In this document: positions 25,637-34,749 of the stretch, piece after piece
Layout: every line of letters starts with the position of its first letter
Position numbering within the stretch: the first letter of the stretch is position 1
Origin: Lichenihabitans sp033947565
GTDB lineage: Bacteria; Pseudomonadota; Alphaproteobacteria; Rhizobiales; Beijerinckiaceae
Reading direction: 5' to 3'
Length of the DNA stretch: 64,000 nt
Assembly (NCBI RefSeq): GCF_033947565.1
Contig: NZ_JARPVX010000004.1
Location: 1 to 64,000 of the forward strand
Position numbers and translations under genes: made by a program
The notes under the pieces: generated by a model
The model's database searches: none
Seen by the model: the letters and a program-made list of their open reading frames with translations, nothing else
What the model was told of the DNA's origin: nothing

Positions 25637-26527
25637 ATGCGCGAAGGCCGCTCGCTGGGCTTCTACCTGTTGGCAGCCTTCTTCGTCGCCTACGTGCTGT
25701 TCCTGTACGGCCCGATGATCGTCATCTTCGTGCTGTCGTTCCAAGGTCCGTCAGGCGGCCTCACCTTCCCGATGAACGGGGTGTCGCTGCACTGGTTCGC
25801 CAAGCTCTGGGAGGGCGGCGGTATCGTCGACATCGGGGCGGCATTCCGCCGCTCGATGGCGCTCGGCTTGACCGTGATGGTCATCACCGTTGTACTGTCG
25901 GTGCTGGCGGGTCTCGGCTTCCGCAAGCGGTTCCGCGGGCAGGGGCTGTTGTTCTACACCGCCATCGCCAGCCTGATCGTTCCCTCGATCATCACCTCGC
26001 TCGGCATCGCGCTGATGTTCCGCGAACTCGACGACGCCCTCAAGGCCTATGGGCCTGCTTGGCTGAGCGACGGCTACACCACCGCGATGGGCCTTTTCAC
26101 CTCGGGCCTCGGGGCGCACCTTACCTGGACGCTGCCGTTCGGCCTCCTCATCATGTTCGCCATCTTCAACCGCTTCGATTCGCGGCTCGAGGAAGCGGCG
26201 CGCGATCTCGGCGCGACGCCGTGGCAGACCTTCCGGCATGTCGTGGCGCCCATCATCCTGCCCTCGCTGATCGGCGTCGCCTTGTTCGGCTTCACGCTGT
26301 CATGGGATGAGATCGCCCGCTCAAGCCAGGCGATCGGCTCCTACAACACCCTGCCGATGGAACTGCAGGCCCTCACCACCACGGTGACGACACCGCAGAT
26401 CTATGCGCTCGGCACCGCCACCACGGCCGTGTCGTTCGGGGTGATCTCGGTGGCGCTGCTAGCCATCATGTTCTCCCGCGCCCGCCAGGCCCGCAGGGGC
26501 TCGGATGCCGGGAAGGGGATGGTTTGA
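25637..26527 (+). CDS. ABC transporter permease (PotC-like)
   Basis: This is the second permease of the importer, 296 residues, with six predicted helices starting at about residue 10. The EAA loop contains LEEAARDLGATPWQTFRHV. It begins one base after the partner permease stop. The last gene of the operon, it ends at the repeat-filled gap before hpnN. Confidence 0.9.
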   Translation: MREGRSLGFYLLAAFFVAYVLFLYGPMIVIFVLSFQGPSGGLTFPMNGVSLHWFAKLWEGGGIVDIGAAFRRSMALGLTVMVITVVLSVLAGLGFRKRFRGQGLLFYTAIASLIVPSIITSLGIALMFRELDDALKAYGPAWLSDGYTTAMGLFTSGLGAHLTWTLPFGLLIMFAIFNRFDSRLEEAARDLGATPWQTFRHVVAPIILPSLIGVALFGFTLSWDEIARSSQAIGSYNTLPMELQALTTTVTTPQIYALGTATTAVSFGVISVALLAIMFSRARQARRGSDAGKGMV

Positions 26528-26603
26528 GGGGAGCCTAGCGCTATTGGGATCAGCGGGTCGGCGGAGACCGTGGCTGCTCGCCCCCGAACGCCGCGCCACC
26601 CAG

Positions 26604-26649
26604 CCCTCATTCCAGACGAAGCGTAACGGAGATCCGGAACCGGGGAGCC
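26604..26649 (+). repeat. Intergenic repeat, copy A (direct)
   Basis: This 46-bp unit starts CCCTCATTCC and ends GGAACCGGGGAGCC. It differs from copy C at only a few positions in the middle. Similarity extends upstream into CCACCCAGCC. Confidence 0.8.
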
Positions 26650-26667
26650 TTCCTGGGTGCCGGCCGT

Positions 26668-26710
26668 GGCTCCCGGTTCCGGGTTCGCCTTCGGCGCCCC
26701 GGAATGAGGG
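26668..26710 (-). repeat. Intergenic repeat, copy B (inverted, different core)
   Basis: Read on the complement, this unit starts CCCTCATTCC and ends GGAACCGGGAGCC like copies A and C, but its core is a GCGCCGAAGGCG-type sequence. The ends are shared and the centre is not, which suggests modular repeats. Confidence 0.7.
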
Positions 26711-26777
26711 GCGGAGGACTCGGTGAGAGTATAGGCAGCACCAGTCTGTCACCGACCGCCGCACCACCCAGCCCCAT

Positions 26778-26823
26778 CCCTCATTCCGGACGAAGCGTAG
26801 CGAAGATCCGGAACCGGGGAGCC
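26778..26823 (+). repeat. Intergenic repeat, copy C (direct)
   Basis: This 46-bp unit starts CCCTCATTCC and ends GGAACCGGGGAGCC. It is nearly identical to copy A, 174 bases away, and is preceded by the same CCACCCAGCC context. Confidence 0.8.
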
Positions 26824-26887
26824 TCCCGAGCCACCCAGCCATAGCTCCCCAGCCACACGTCCGCGCGAGCGCGAACGCCAGCCCGCC

Positions 26888-29536
26888 TTAAGCCACGGCC
26901 TTCTGGATAGCGCGCTCGGCTTCGGCTTCCTCGAACTCTTCCTGCTTCTTGGCGCCGGCCCGCGGCGGCCCCATCAGGGCCGGCTGCAGGAACACTGCGG
27001 CGATCAGCGTGCAGGCGAGCGACAAGGCCAATAGCTTGCCCATGCTGGACGTGCCGGGATGGCTCGACGACCACAGGCTGCCGAACGCCACCGCGGTTGC
27101 CATTGCGGAAAAGAACACGGCGCGGGTGAGGCTCGATTGCAGCAGGTGGGTCTGCCCGTCGCGCCACGCCATGACGAAATAGATCTTGAACGCGACGCCC
27201 AGTCCGAGCAGCAGCGGCAGCGCGATGATGTTGGCGAAGTTGATCGGCAAGCCGATCAACACCGTGATCTCCATGGCGATGATGCCTGCGAAAAGCAGCG
27301 GCACCAGGGTAACCAGCACGTCGCTGATGCGTCGCAGCGCGATGTAGAGGATCACCGCGATGGCGCCGAGCGCCCACAGGCCGGCCTGGATGAAGGCGCC
27401 GATCACCGTCTTGCCGGACTGCTGGATCAGCACGGGTTCGCCGGTGGCGTCCGGCGCGATCTTCAGCACGGCGTCGCTGAACTGCTGCAGGGCCGCGTTG
27501 CTGCCGCTGAGGTCCTTCGGGGTCACCTCAATGCGTGCCTGGCCATCCGGGCTCAACCATTCGCGCTTCAACGTGGGCGGGATGGTGTCGAGCGACACGG
27601 GCTCGGCCGCAAGCGACCCCTGGATCTGCTGCAACAGCAGCCGCATGGGCGGGATCATCGTGTCGGCCACACGGGTGAGGACGTCAGCCTGGGCGCCGGA
27701 GAGCTTCGTCATCGTGTCGCCGAGGTGGGCGGCCGTGTCGGCGCCGGCTCCGGTGCCCTTGGCGGCGGCCTGCTTCAGCATGGCGGCGGCGCTCGTCAAC
27801 GCATCGCGCAGGTCCTGTTCGTTGGGAGCGGTCTTCAGCTTGGCCGGCGCCAGCTCGGGGCCGAGGCTCTCGGACACGTCCTTCAGGGCCGCCAGCTTCG
27901 GCTCCTGGTCGGGCGGCACGAAGCTCGACAAGGTCTGCACCATGTCGACTTCCGGCAGCTTGGCGAGGTCCGCCGCCAATGTGTTGGCGGCATCGAGCGA
28001 CGGCGTCAGCACCTCGATCTTGTTTGTGGTGGTCAGCGGGTCCTTGCGCAGCGCATCGAGCGTCGCATTAGCTTCCGAGTTCGGCGGATTGAGGTGGTTC
28101 GGGTTGAAGTCGAAGCTGAGCTGGCGCAGCAGCGGCAGGCCGGCGATCATGATGGCCAGCATGGTGCCGACCACCCACCAGCGGCGGGTTTCCAGGAAGT
28201 GATCGACCGGGGCCAGGAACGTGTAGCCGACCTCCTTGCCCTCGGCCGGCGGGTTGAGCAGCACCATCAAGGCCGGCAGCACGGTAATGCTGGTCAGGAA
28301 CGCGATGATCATGCCGTTGCCGGCGATGATGCCGAGTTCCGACACGCCGCGATAATCGGTCGGCAGGAAGGAATAAAACCCTACCGCGGTGGCGGCAGCG
28401 GCGAGCGACAGGCCCCGACCGGCCCGCACGCCCGCGCCCACGATGGCCGGCACGAGCGTCGCCTTCTTGAAGCGTTCCTCGCGATAGCGCACCGACAGCT
28501 GGATGCCGAAATCGACACCGATGCCGATGAACAACACCGCGAAAGCGATCGAGATCAGGTTGAGCGCCCCGACGCACCAGAAGCCGATGCCGGCGGTCAG
28601 CAGCAGCCCCACCAAGGTGCTGGCGAAGACCGCGACGATCAGGCGGCCCGATTTCAAGGCAAACCACAGCAGCAGCACCACGGCCACGACCACGAAGATG
28701 CTGTTCAGCGCGAAGCCTTCGCGCACCGAGCTGAACGCTTCATCGTTGAGGGGGATCTCGCCCGTCAGCCGCACCGTTACGCCGGTCGACGGATCGAGCT
28801 TCAGCGCGCCGATGGTCTTGCGGATGATGTCGGTCGCCTCGCCACCCGGCTCGATGTCGTCGAAGTTCAGCTTGGGCTTCGCCAGCACGAAGCGACGCAG
28901 GCCCCGCGCATAATCCTTCGGGTCGAGGAACAGCGACTGCCAGGAGAAGGGCGACGACTTGCCGACGAGCGCTTCGTCCATCGGAGTGGCGAATTTGTTC
29001 AGCAGCGGCTGGGCCTGCTCGAGCGAAAGCTTGTCCCGCACCACGCCGGTGGCGATCAACTGCACCGCCGACGCGATGCCGCGCAGCGTCGGATCATAGG
29101 CCAGGGTGCTGAGCAACGGATTGGCTTGGTCGAGCCGGTCCGCCGCAGCCTTCACCTCATCGAGGTTCTTGAACAACAGGCCCTCGCGGCCGAAAAACGG
29201 CTCGGCGGAGGGCAGTTCGACGAAGTCGAAGTTGCTCTTCAACGGTGACAGCTTGTCCACCAGGCCCTGGGCGGCCTCTTGGGCCCGCTCCGGCGTCACG
29301 CCGTCCACCACGACGAGGATCAGCTCGTTGTTCTGGGGGAACGCCTTGTTGTAGGCGGCCTCGTGCTGGCGCCACGGCAGGTGCTTCGAGATGAGTTGGC
29401 TCGAATCGGTGTCGATGGCGAAATGCGTGACCGAGTAGTATGTCGCAATCGCGGATGCTATGACGGCGAGCAGCACCACGAGCTTAGCGTGGCGGCAGCT
29501 GGCAGCTACGATTCGGGCAACGATCGTGGTCAGCAT
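26888..29536 (-). CDS. hpnN: Hopanoid transporter HpnN (RND/MMPL family)
   Basis: HpnN moves hopanoids from the inner to the outer membrane. The 882-residue product has the RND-like repeat: a first helix near 18-36, a large periplasmic domain, a helix bundle in the middle with FIGIGVDFGIQLSVRYRE, a second periplasmic domain, and a final bundle with ALPLLLGLGVAFKIYF. The ATG at 29536 (MLTTIVARIVAAS) fits the family; an in-frame start at 29635 adds 33 Arg/Ala-rich residues. It stands apart from other hpn genes, divergent from rimM. Confidence 0.93.
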   Translation of the reverse strand: MLTTIVARIVAASCRHAKLVVLLAVIASAIATYYSVTHFAIDTDSSQLISKHLPWRQHEAAYNKAFPQNNELILVVVDGVTPERAQEAAQGLVDKLSPLKSNFDFVELPSAEPFFGREGLLFKNLDEVKAAADRLDQANPLLSTLAYDPTLRGIASAVQLIATGVVRDKLSLEQAQPLLNKFATPMDEALVGKSSPFSWQSLFLDPKDYARGLRRFVLAKPKLNFDDIEPGGEATDIIRKTIGALKLDPSTGVTVRLTGEIPLNDEAFSSVREGFALNSIFVVVAVVLLLWFALKSGRLIVAVFASTLVGLLLTAGIGFWCVGALNLISIAFAVLFIGIGVDFGIQLSVRYREERFKKATLVPAIVGAGVRAGRGLSLAAAATAVGFYSFLPTDYRGVSELGIIAGNGMIIAFLTSITVLPALMVLLNPPAEGKEVGYTFLAPVDHFLETRRWWVVGTMLAIMIAGLPLLRQLSFDFNPNHLNPPNSEANATLDALRKDPLTTTNKIEVLTPSLDAANTLAADLAKLPEVDMVQTLSSFVPPDQEPKLAALKDVSESLGPELAPAKLKTAPNEQDLRDALTSAAAMLKQAAAKGTGAGADTAAHLGDTMTKLSGAQADVLTRVADTMIPPMRLLLQQIQGSLAAEPVSLDTIPPTLKREWLSPDGQARIEVTPKDLSGSNAALQQFSDAVLKIAPDATGEPVLIQQSGKTVIGAFIQAGLWALGAIAVILYIALRRISDVLVTLVPLLFAGIIAMEITVLIGLPINFANIIALPLLLGLGVAFKIYFVMAWRDGQTHLLQSSLTRAVFFSAMATAVAFGSLWSSSHPGTSSMGKLLALSLACTLIAAVFLQPALMGPPRAGAKKQEEFEEAEAERAIQKAVA

Positions 29537-29719
29537 GCGGTCGCAACGAGCTCCGTGTGGACGAGCCCCGGACGGAGCGCGCTTACCGCTACGCGGAACG
29601 CTGGCGGTTTTCAAGGCATGGCCGCAGTGCGGCATCCCTCACTGTGCCGCGCAATCGTTGATCGCGGATGAACGGCCGCTTAAGGAACCTCGGGGCAAGG
29701 GGCCCTGCGGCCGAGGGCG

Positions 29720-30265
29720 ATGAACGATAGCGAGTGGATCCTGATCGGCGTGATCGGCGCCGCCCATGGCGTGCGCGGCGAACTGCGGCTGAAAAGCTAC
29801 ACGCGCGATCCGATGGGCGTGACCGCCTATGCGGCGCTTTGGGCCGGCGAGCCGCCGCGGCGGCGCCTGATCGTGAAAGCCTCCCGTTTGTTGAAGGACG
29901 ACATGCTGGTGGTGCGGTTCGAGGCCATCGATGGCCGCGAGGCCGCCCAGGCGCTCACCAACCTGAAACTCTACGTGGCCCGGGCCGACCTGCCGCCGCC
30001 GGAAGACGACGAGTTCTACCATGCCGACCTGATCGGGCTCGCGGCCGTTGGCCCTGACGGCGCATCACTCGGCTTCGTGGCCGCAATGGACAATTTCGGC
30101 GCCGGCGACCTGCTCGAAATCGTGCCGCCACGCGGCGAAAGCTTCTACGTGCCGTTCACGCGCGCCTTCGTGCCCGAGGTGGACCTCGGCGGCCGACACC
30201 TGGTGCTGGCCGCCGAGGCGCTGCCGTCCACCGAGCCGGAGCCGGACGAAACGGACGGAGACTAG
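29720..30265 (+). CDS. rimM: Ribosome maturation factor RimM
   Basis: RimM helps assemble the 30S head and binds S19. The 181-residue product has the N-terminal barrel (IGVIGAAHGVRGELRLKSYT) and a PRC-barrel domain with EFYHADLIGL and YVPFTRAFVPEVDL. It lies 4 bases before trmD, the usual pair. Confidence 0.95.
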   Translation: MNDSEWILIGVIGAAHGVRGELRLKSYTRDPMGVTAYAALWAGEPPRRRLIVKASRLLKDDMLVVRFEAIDGREAAQALTNLKLYVARADLPPPEDDEFYHADLIGLAAVGPDGASLGFVAAMDNFGAGDLLEIVPPRGESFYVPFTRAFVPEVDLGGRHLVLAAEALPSTEPEPDETDGD

Positions 30266-30269
30266 CCCC

Positions 30270-31223
30270 ATGTGGCGCGCCACCGTCCTGACGCTGTTCC
30301 CGGCGATGTTTCCTGGGTCGCTCGGCCAATCGTTGGCCGGCGACGCGCTCGCACGCGGCCTGTGGTCGCTCGAAGCGCGCGACATCCGGGAGCATGGACT
30401 TGGCCGCCATCGTCAGGTCGATGACCGGCCGGCGGGCGGCGGCGCCGGCATGGTGCTGCGGGTCGACGTGCTGGCCGAGGCGCTCGATGCCGCGACGCCC
30501 GAGGGCGACGCGCGGCCCCGCCTCGTCATGAGCCCGCGCGGCATGCCGCTGTCGCAGGCTCTGGTGCGGCGATGGGCGGCGGGGCCCGGCGTCACCATCG
30601 TTTGCGGCCGTTTCGAGGGGTTCGACGAGCGCCTGTTCGCCGCCCGGGGTCTCACGGAAGTGTCGGTCGGCGATTACGTCTTGTCGGGTGGCGAGCCGGG
30701 CGCGCTGGTGTTGCTCGACGCCTGCGTGCGGCTGCTGCCGGGCGTGATGGGGGCGGCCGAGTCGGAACACGAGGAAAGCTTCGAGAACGGCCTCCTCGAA
30801 TATCCGCACTACACCCGTCCGCGCGATTTCGAGGGACGCTCGATCCCCGAGGTGCTGTTAAGCGGCGATCACCGGAAGATCGCGGCATGGCGGCTGCGCC
30901 AGTCGCAGGAGCTGACGCGCCAGCGCCGGCCCGATCTGTTGGTTTCCCCGATTAAAGAGGTTTCCCCGATGGCTACCCGTGATGTCCCGCCCTTCGCGGC
31001 CCCGTTCACCTGCACCGAATGGGGCGACCGCACCTTGACGGTGCGCCGCCAGCCCGAAGACCATTGGTGGCGCTTCGGCGTGGCCGAAAAGAACGGCCGC
31101 CTGCAGCTCGTGCATGAGGCGCATGGCGCCGGGCCGGGCGGCGCGGCGGCCACCGAGCCCATGGCGCTCGATGCCTATGATTTTGCGACGCTCGAGGCGC
31201 GCGATCGCGGCTGGGTGGACTGA
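30270..31223 (+). CDS. trmD: tRNA (guanine37-N1)-methyltransferase TrmD with in-frame 84-residue C-terminal extension
   Basis: TrmD methylates G37 of tRNAs using SAM. Residues 1 to about 226 match the family: DDRPAGGGAGM, the knot motifs GRFEGFDER (113-121) and SVGDYVLSGGE (132-142), and EYPHYTRP. Where TrmD normally ends (RQRRPDLL) there is no stop; the frame runs on through VSPIKEVSP into 84 more residues from Met234 to 317. That part (FTCTEWGDRTLTVRR, FGVAEKNGRLQLVHEAHG) is unrecognised. An ATG at 30969 with AAAGAGG 8 bases upstream could start it separately. Two 12-bp copies of GGTTTCCCCGAT (30941, 30959) flank the junction. rplS, usually next, is absent. Confidence 0.9.
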   Translation: MWRATVLTLFPAMFPGSLGQSLAGDALARGLWSLEARDIREHGLGRHRQVDDRPAGGGAGMVLRVDVLAEALDAATPEGDARPRLVMSPRGMPLSQALVRRWAAGPGVTIVCGRFEGFDERLFAARGLTEVSVGDYVLSGGEPGALVLLDACVRLLPGVMGAAESEHEESFENGLLEYPHYTRPRDFEGRSIPEVLLSGDHRKIAAWRLRQSQELTRQRRPDLLVSPIKEVSPMATRDVPPFAAPFTCTEWGDRTLTVRRQPEDHWWRFGVAEKNGRLQLVHEAHGAGPGGAAATEPMALDAYDFATLEARDRGWVD

Positions 31224-31239
31224 CGGTCCCAAAATCGTC

Positions 31240-31266
31240 GGGGCGCGGGGTGATACCACCCGCCCC
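31240..31266. terminator. Hairpin between convergent trmD and cysK
   Basis: GGGGC-GC-GGGGTG and CACCC-GCCCC form a GC-rich stem with a bulge around the loop ATAC. No T-run follows on either strand, so termination is only likely by position. Confidence 0.4.
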
Positions 31267-31280
31267 GAGACGCCAGAGCC

Positions 31281-32282
<1,002 letters not shown>

Positions 32283-32352
32283 GGGGTGGATCTCCGTGAA
32301 GCGCAGGAAGCGGCCTAGCGTCGCCGTCGCCTCGAACTATAGGGTGCCACCG

Positions 32353-32790
32353 TCAGATTTGGAACTCGGCCGCCGTGGCGCCGGCGCGGGTCGCACGCAG
32401 GGTTTCGGCCGCTTTCGTCAGCTCTTCGATCGAAATCGTGTCGAGGCGGGCCAGATAGTCGGCATCGGCCCGTGCCAGGGCCGGTGCCACCACGGCGGCG
32501 ATCAGGCTTGAGGGGATCGATCCTGTCTCCGAGGCTTCCAGGCCCACCAGCCGCACGATCTCGCCGAGGTGAATGCGGCGTCGCTCGCGGGCGAGCTCAT
32601 AGCCGCCGCGTGGACCGCGCGTTCCCTTCAGGATGCCGTGCCGCACGAGACCCTGCAGCAACGATTCGAGGTGGCGGGGCGTGCGGCCTTGACGTTGCGC
32701 CAGCGTCTTGGCGGCGACCGGCGTGCCGCGCGCCAGAAGCGCGACATCCACCACCACGGCGATGGCCAGCAGGGCGCGATGCGGCAGCAT
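32353..32790 (-). CDS. Rrf2 family regulator lacking cysteines
   Basis: This 145-residue protein has an Rrf2-type winged helix (KTLAQRQGRTPRHLESLLQ and RGPRGGYELARERRRIHLGE). It has no cysteine at all, so it cannot hold the iron-sulfur cluster of IscR/NsrR. That places it with CymR-like members, which control cysteine metabolism, and cysK follows. It lies 3 bases after dut. The cysteine-related role is inferred. Confidence 0.87.
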   Translation of the reverse strand: MLPHRALLAIAVVVDVALLARGTPVAAKTLAQRQGRTPRHLESLLQGLVRHGILKGTRGPRGGYELARERRRIHLGEIVRLVGLEASETGSIPSSLIAAVVAPALARADADYLARLDTISIEELTKAAETLRATRAGATAAEFQI

Positions 32791-32793
32791 GGC

Positions 32794-33273
32794 TCAGGGC
32801 GTGCCGGCGATCTCGTGGTCGATCGCGTGCCCGGTGGAGCCGAAGCCGCCGCCTCCCCGCTCCGTCGCCTCGAGGCTCGGCACCTCCACCCAGCCGCCCT
32901 GCTCGTAGTGAGCCAGCACCAGCTGGGCGATGCGGGTGCCGCGGGTAATGACGAAGGGGGCTCGCCCATGATTGACGAGCAGCACCTTGATCTCGCCGCG
33001 ATAATCGCTGTCGATCGTGCCCGGGGCGTTCAACACCGTCACACCATGATGCAAGGCCAGCCCCGAGCGCGGCCGCACCTGGGCTTCCCAGCCGGGCGGC
33101 AGGGCGAGGCACAGGCCGGTCGGCACGCTGTCGAAGGCGCCGGGCTCGATCACCAGGGTGCTGGAGGCCGGCAGGGCGGCCACGAGATCGAGGCCTGCCG
33201 CGCCGGGGCTCTGGTAGGCCGGCAGCGGCAGCCCTTCGGCATGCGGAAGGCGCAGCACGGGGATCGGGGTCAC
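32794..33273 (-). CDS. dut: dUTP diphosphatase
   Basis: Dut hydrolyses dUTP to dUMP, keeping uracil out of DNA. The 159-residue product shows the five trimer motifs in order: SPGAAGLDLVA, RPRSGLALHHG, LNAPGTIDSDYRGEI, RGTRIAQLVL, and the C-terminal ERGGGGFGSTG arm. The start is a GTG at 33273 overlapping the coaBC stop (GTGA), the common coaBC-dut pairing. Confidence 0.95.
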   Translation of the reverse strand: MTPIPVLRLPHAEGLPLPAYQSPGAAGLDLVAALPASSTLVIEPGAFDSVPTGLCLALPPGWEAQVRPRSGLALHHGVTVLNAPGTIDSDYRGEIKVLLVNHGRAPFVITRGTRIAQLVLAHYEQGGWVEVPSLEATERGGGGFGSTGHAIDHEIAGTP

Positions 33274-34544
33274 GGCGCTTCCTTATCGAGGCGGTCGGCG
33301 CAAAGGCGGATCAGCCGCTCCGCCACTGCGGTCTTGCTCATGCGAGGCCATGCGTCCTGGCCGTCACGGGTCAGGATCGTCACGGCATTGTGGTCGCCGC
33401 CCATCACCCCGGCATCGCCGCCGACATTATTGGCCACGATCACGTCGCAGCCCTTGCGGGCGAGCTTCTCCGTCGCGTGGTCGAGCAGCCGATCGGTTTC
33501 GGCCGCAAAGCCGACCACCAGCGTCGGCCGGTCGCCTGCTCGTCGCCCGACGGTCGCCAGGATGTCGGGATTCTCGACGAGCGCCAGAGCCGGGGCATCG
33601 TCCCCCGTGCGCTTCTTGATCTTGCCCGTAGCCACTGTGGCGGGGCGCCAGTCGGCGACGGCCGCGGTCGCGACGAAAAGGTCGCAGGGCAGCGCCTGAT
33701 CGACCGCGGCCAGCATCTCCCGCGCGGTCTCGACCTTGACGACCCGTACGCCGGCCGGGTCCGGGATCGCCACCGGGCCGGACACAAGGGTCACGGCGGC
33801 GCCCGCGCGAGCGGCCGCGGCCGCGATGGAATGGCCTTGGCGACCGGACGACCGGTTGGCGATAAAACGGATGGGATCAATGGGCTCGTACGTCGGACCC
33901 GAGGTGACCACCACGCGGCGGCCACGCAAGGGCGCATCGCCGCCGGGCTGGAGGGCCGCGACCCACGGGGGTAGCGGCAGCGTCGTGCCTTCCGCCAGCG
34001 CCGCCTCGACCGCCGCCACGATGGCGAGCGGCTCGGCCATGCGGCCCGGACCGAATTCGCCGCAGGCCATCGAACCGTCGTCTGGGCCGACCGTGCGGAC
34101 GCCGTCCTGGTGCAGGGTCGCGAGGTTGCGCTGCGTGGCCGGATGCAGCCACATGCGCAGGTTCATGGCAGGCGCCAGCAGGATGCGCTTGTCGGTAGCC
34201 AGCAGCAGGGTGGACGGGAGGTCGTCGGCGAGCCCCTGGGCCAGCTTCGCCATCAGGTTGGCGGTCGCGGGCGCCACCACGACAAGGTCCGCGGCGCGCG
34301 ACAGTTCGATGTGACCCATGGCGGCTTCCGCCGTCAGGGAAAACAAGTCCTGGTGTACCTCGGCGCCGGCGAGGCTCGCCACCGAGAGCGGCGTCACGAA
34401 GGCCTTGGCGCCCTCGGTCATTACCGGCCGGATGCGGGCGCCGCGCTCGCGCAGGCGGCGGATCAGGTCGAGCGCCTTATAGGCCGCGATACCGCCGCCG
34501 ATTACCAGGAGGATCGATCTGCCCGCGAGGCTTTGTCCGACCAT
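33270..34544 (-). CDS. coaBC: Bifunctional phosphopantothenoylcysteine decarboxylase/synthetase
   Basis: CoaBC performs two steps of coenzyme A synthesis. The 424-residue product has an N-terminal flavoprotein CoaC domain (about 1-190: GGGIAAYKALDLIRRLRERG, APAMNLRMWLHPA, and CGEFGPGRMAEP) and a C-terminal CoaB domain (from about 208: VVTSGPTYEPIDPIRFIANR). KIKKRTGD supplies the conserved CoaB lysines. It heads coaBC-dut-rrf2. The 205 bases upstream hold no gene I can support. Confidence 0.95.
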   Translation of the reverse strand: MVGQSLAGRSILLVIGGGIAAYKALDLIRRLRERGARIRPVMTEGAKAFVTPLSVASLAGAEVHQDLFSLTAEAAMGHIELSRAADLVVVAPATANLMAKLAQGLADDLPSTLLLATDKRILLAPAMNLRMWLHPATQRNLATLHQDGVRTVGPDDGSMACGEFGPGRMAEPLAIVAAVEAALAEGTTLPLPPWVAALQPGGDAPLRGRRVVVTSGPTYEPIDPIRFIANRSSGRQGHSIAAAAARAGAAVTLVSGPVAIPDPAGVRVVKVETAREMLAAVDQALPCDLFVATAAVADWRPATVATGKIKKRTGDDAPALALVENPDILATVGRRAGDRPTLVVGFAAETDRLLDHATEKLARKGCDVIVANNVGGDAGVMGGDHNAVTILTRDGQDAWPRMSKTAVAERLIRLCADRLDKEAP

Positions 34545-34749
34545 GCTGCACCCTGGCGAGGCTGTCGGCGCCGGATGCGGCAGCCACGGAATGGCCGACC
34601 GTCATAGCGCCTCGGCCCGCCGCGTCAATCATGCCGCCCATTCATGGATCGCGTCGGTGCGCGTTCCGCTCGGCGAAGGCGCCGCAGCCTGCAATGCGAG
34701 CCGCCGCGACAATTCCCTTCGATGCCTTTGGGCCAGGGAGCGTCCGGCG

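Larger units (their letters stand above)
26528..26887. other. Noncoding gap carrying three repeat units
   Basis: This is 360 bases between the convergent permease and hpnN genes. It has no credible gene. It holds two direct copies and one inverted variant of a short repeat (listed separately). The units can pair with each other and might end transcription from both sides. Confidence 0.7.

Noticed and set aside
27059..29248. Long + strand frame of about 729 codons opposite hpnN
   Set aside because: It is an antisense shadow caused by high GC: His/Arg/Gln/Asp-rich, no domain, and hpnN on the other strand is a clear family member.
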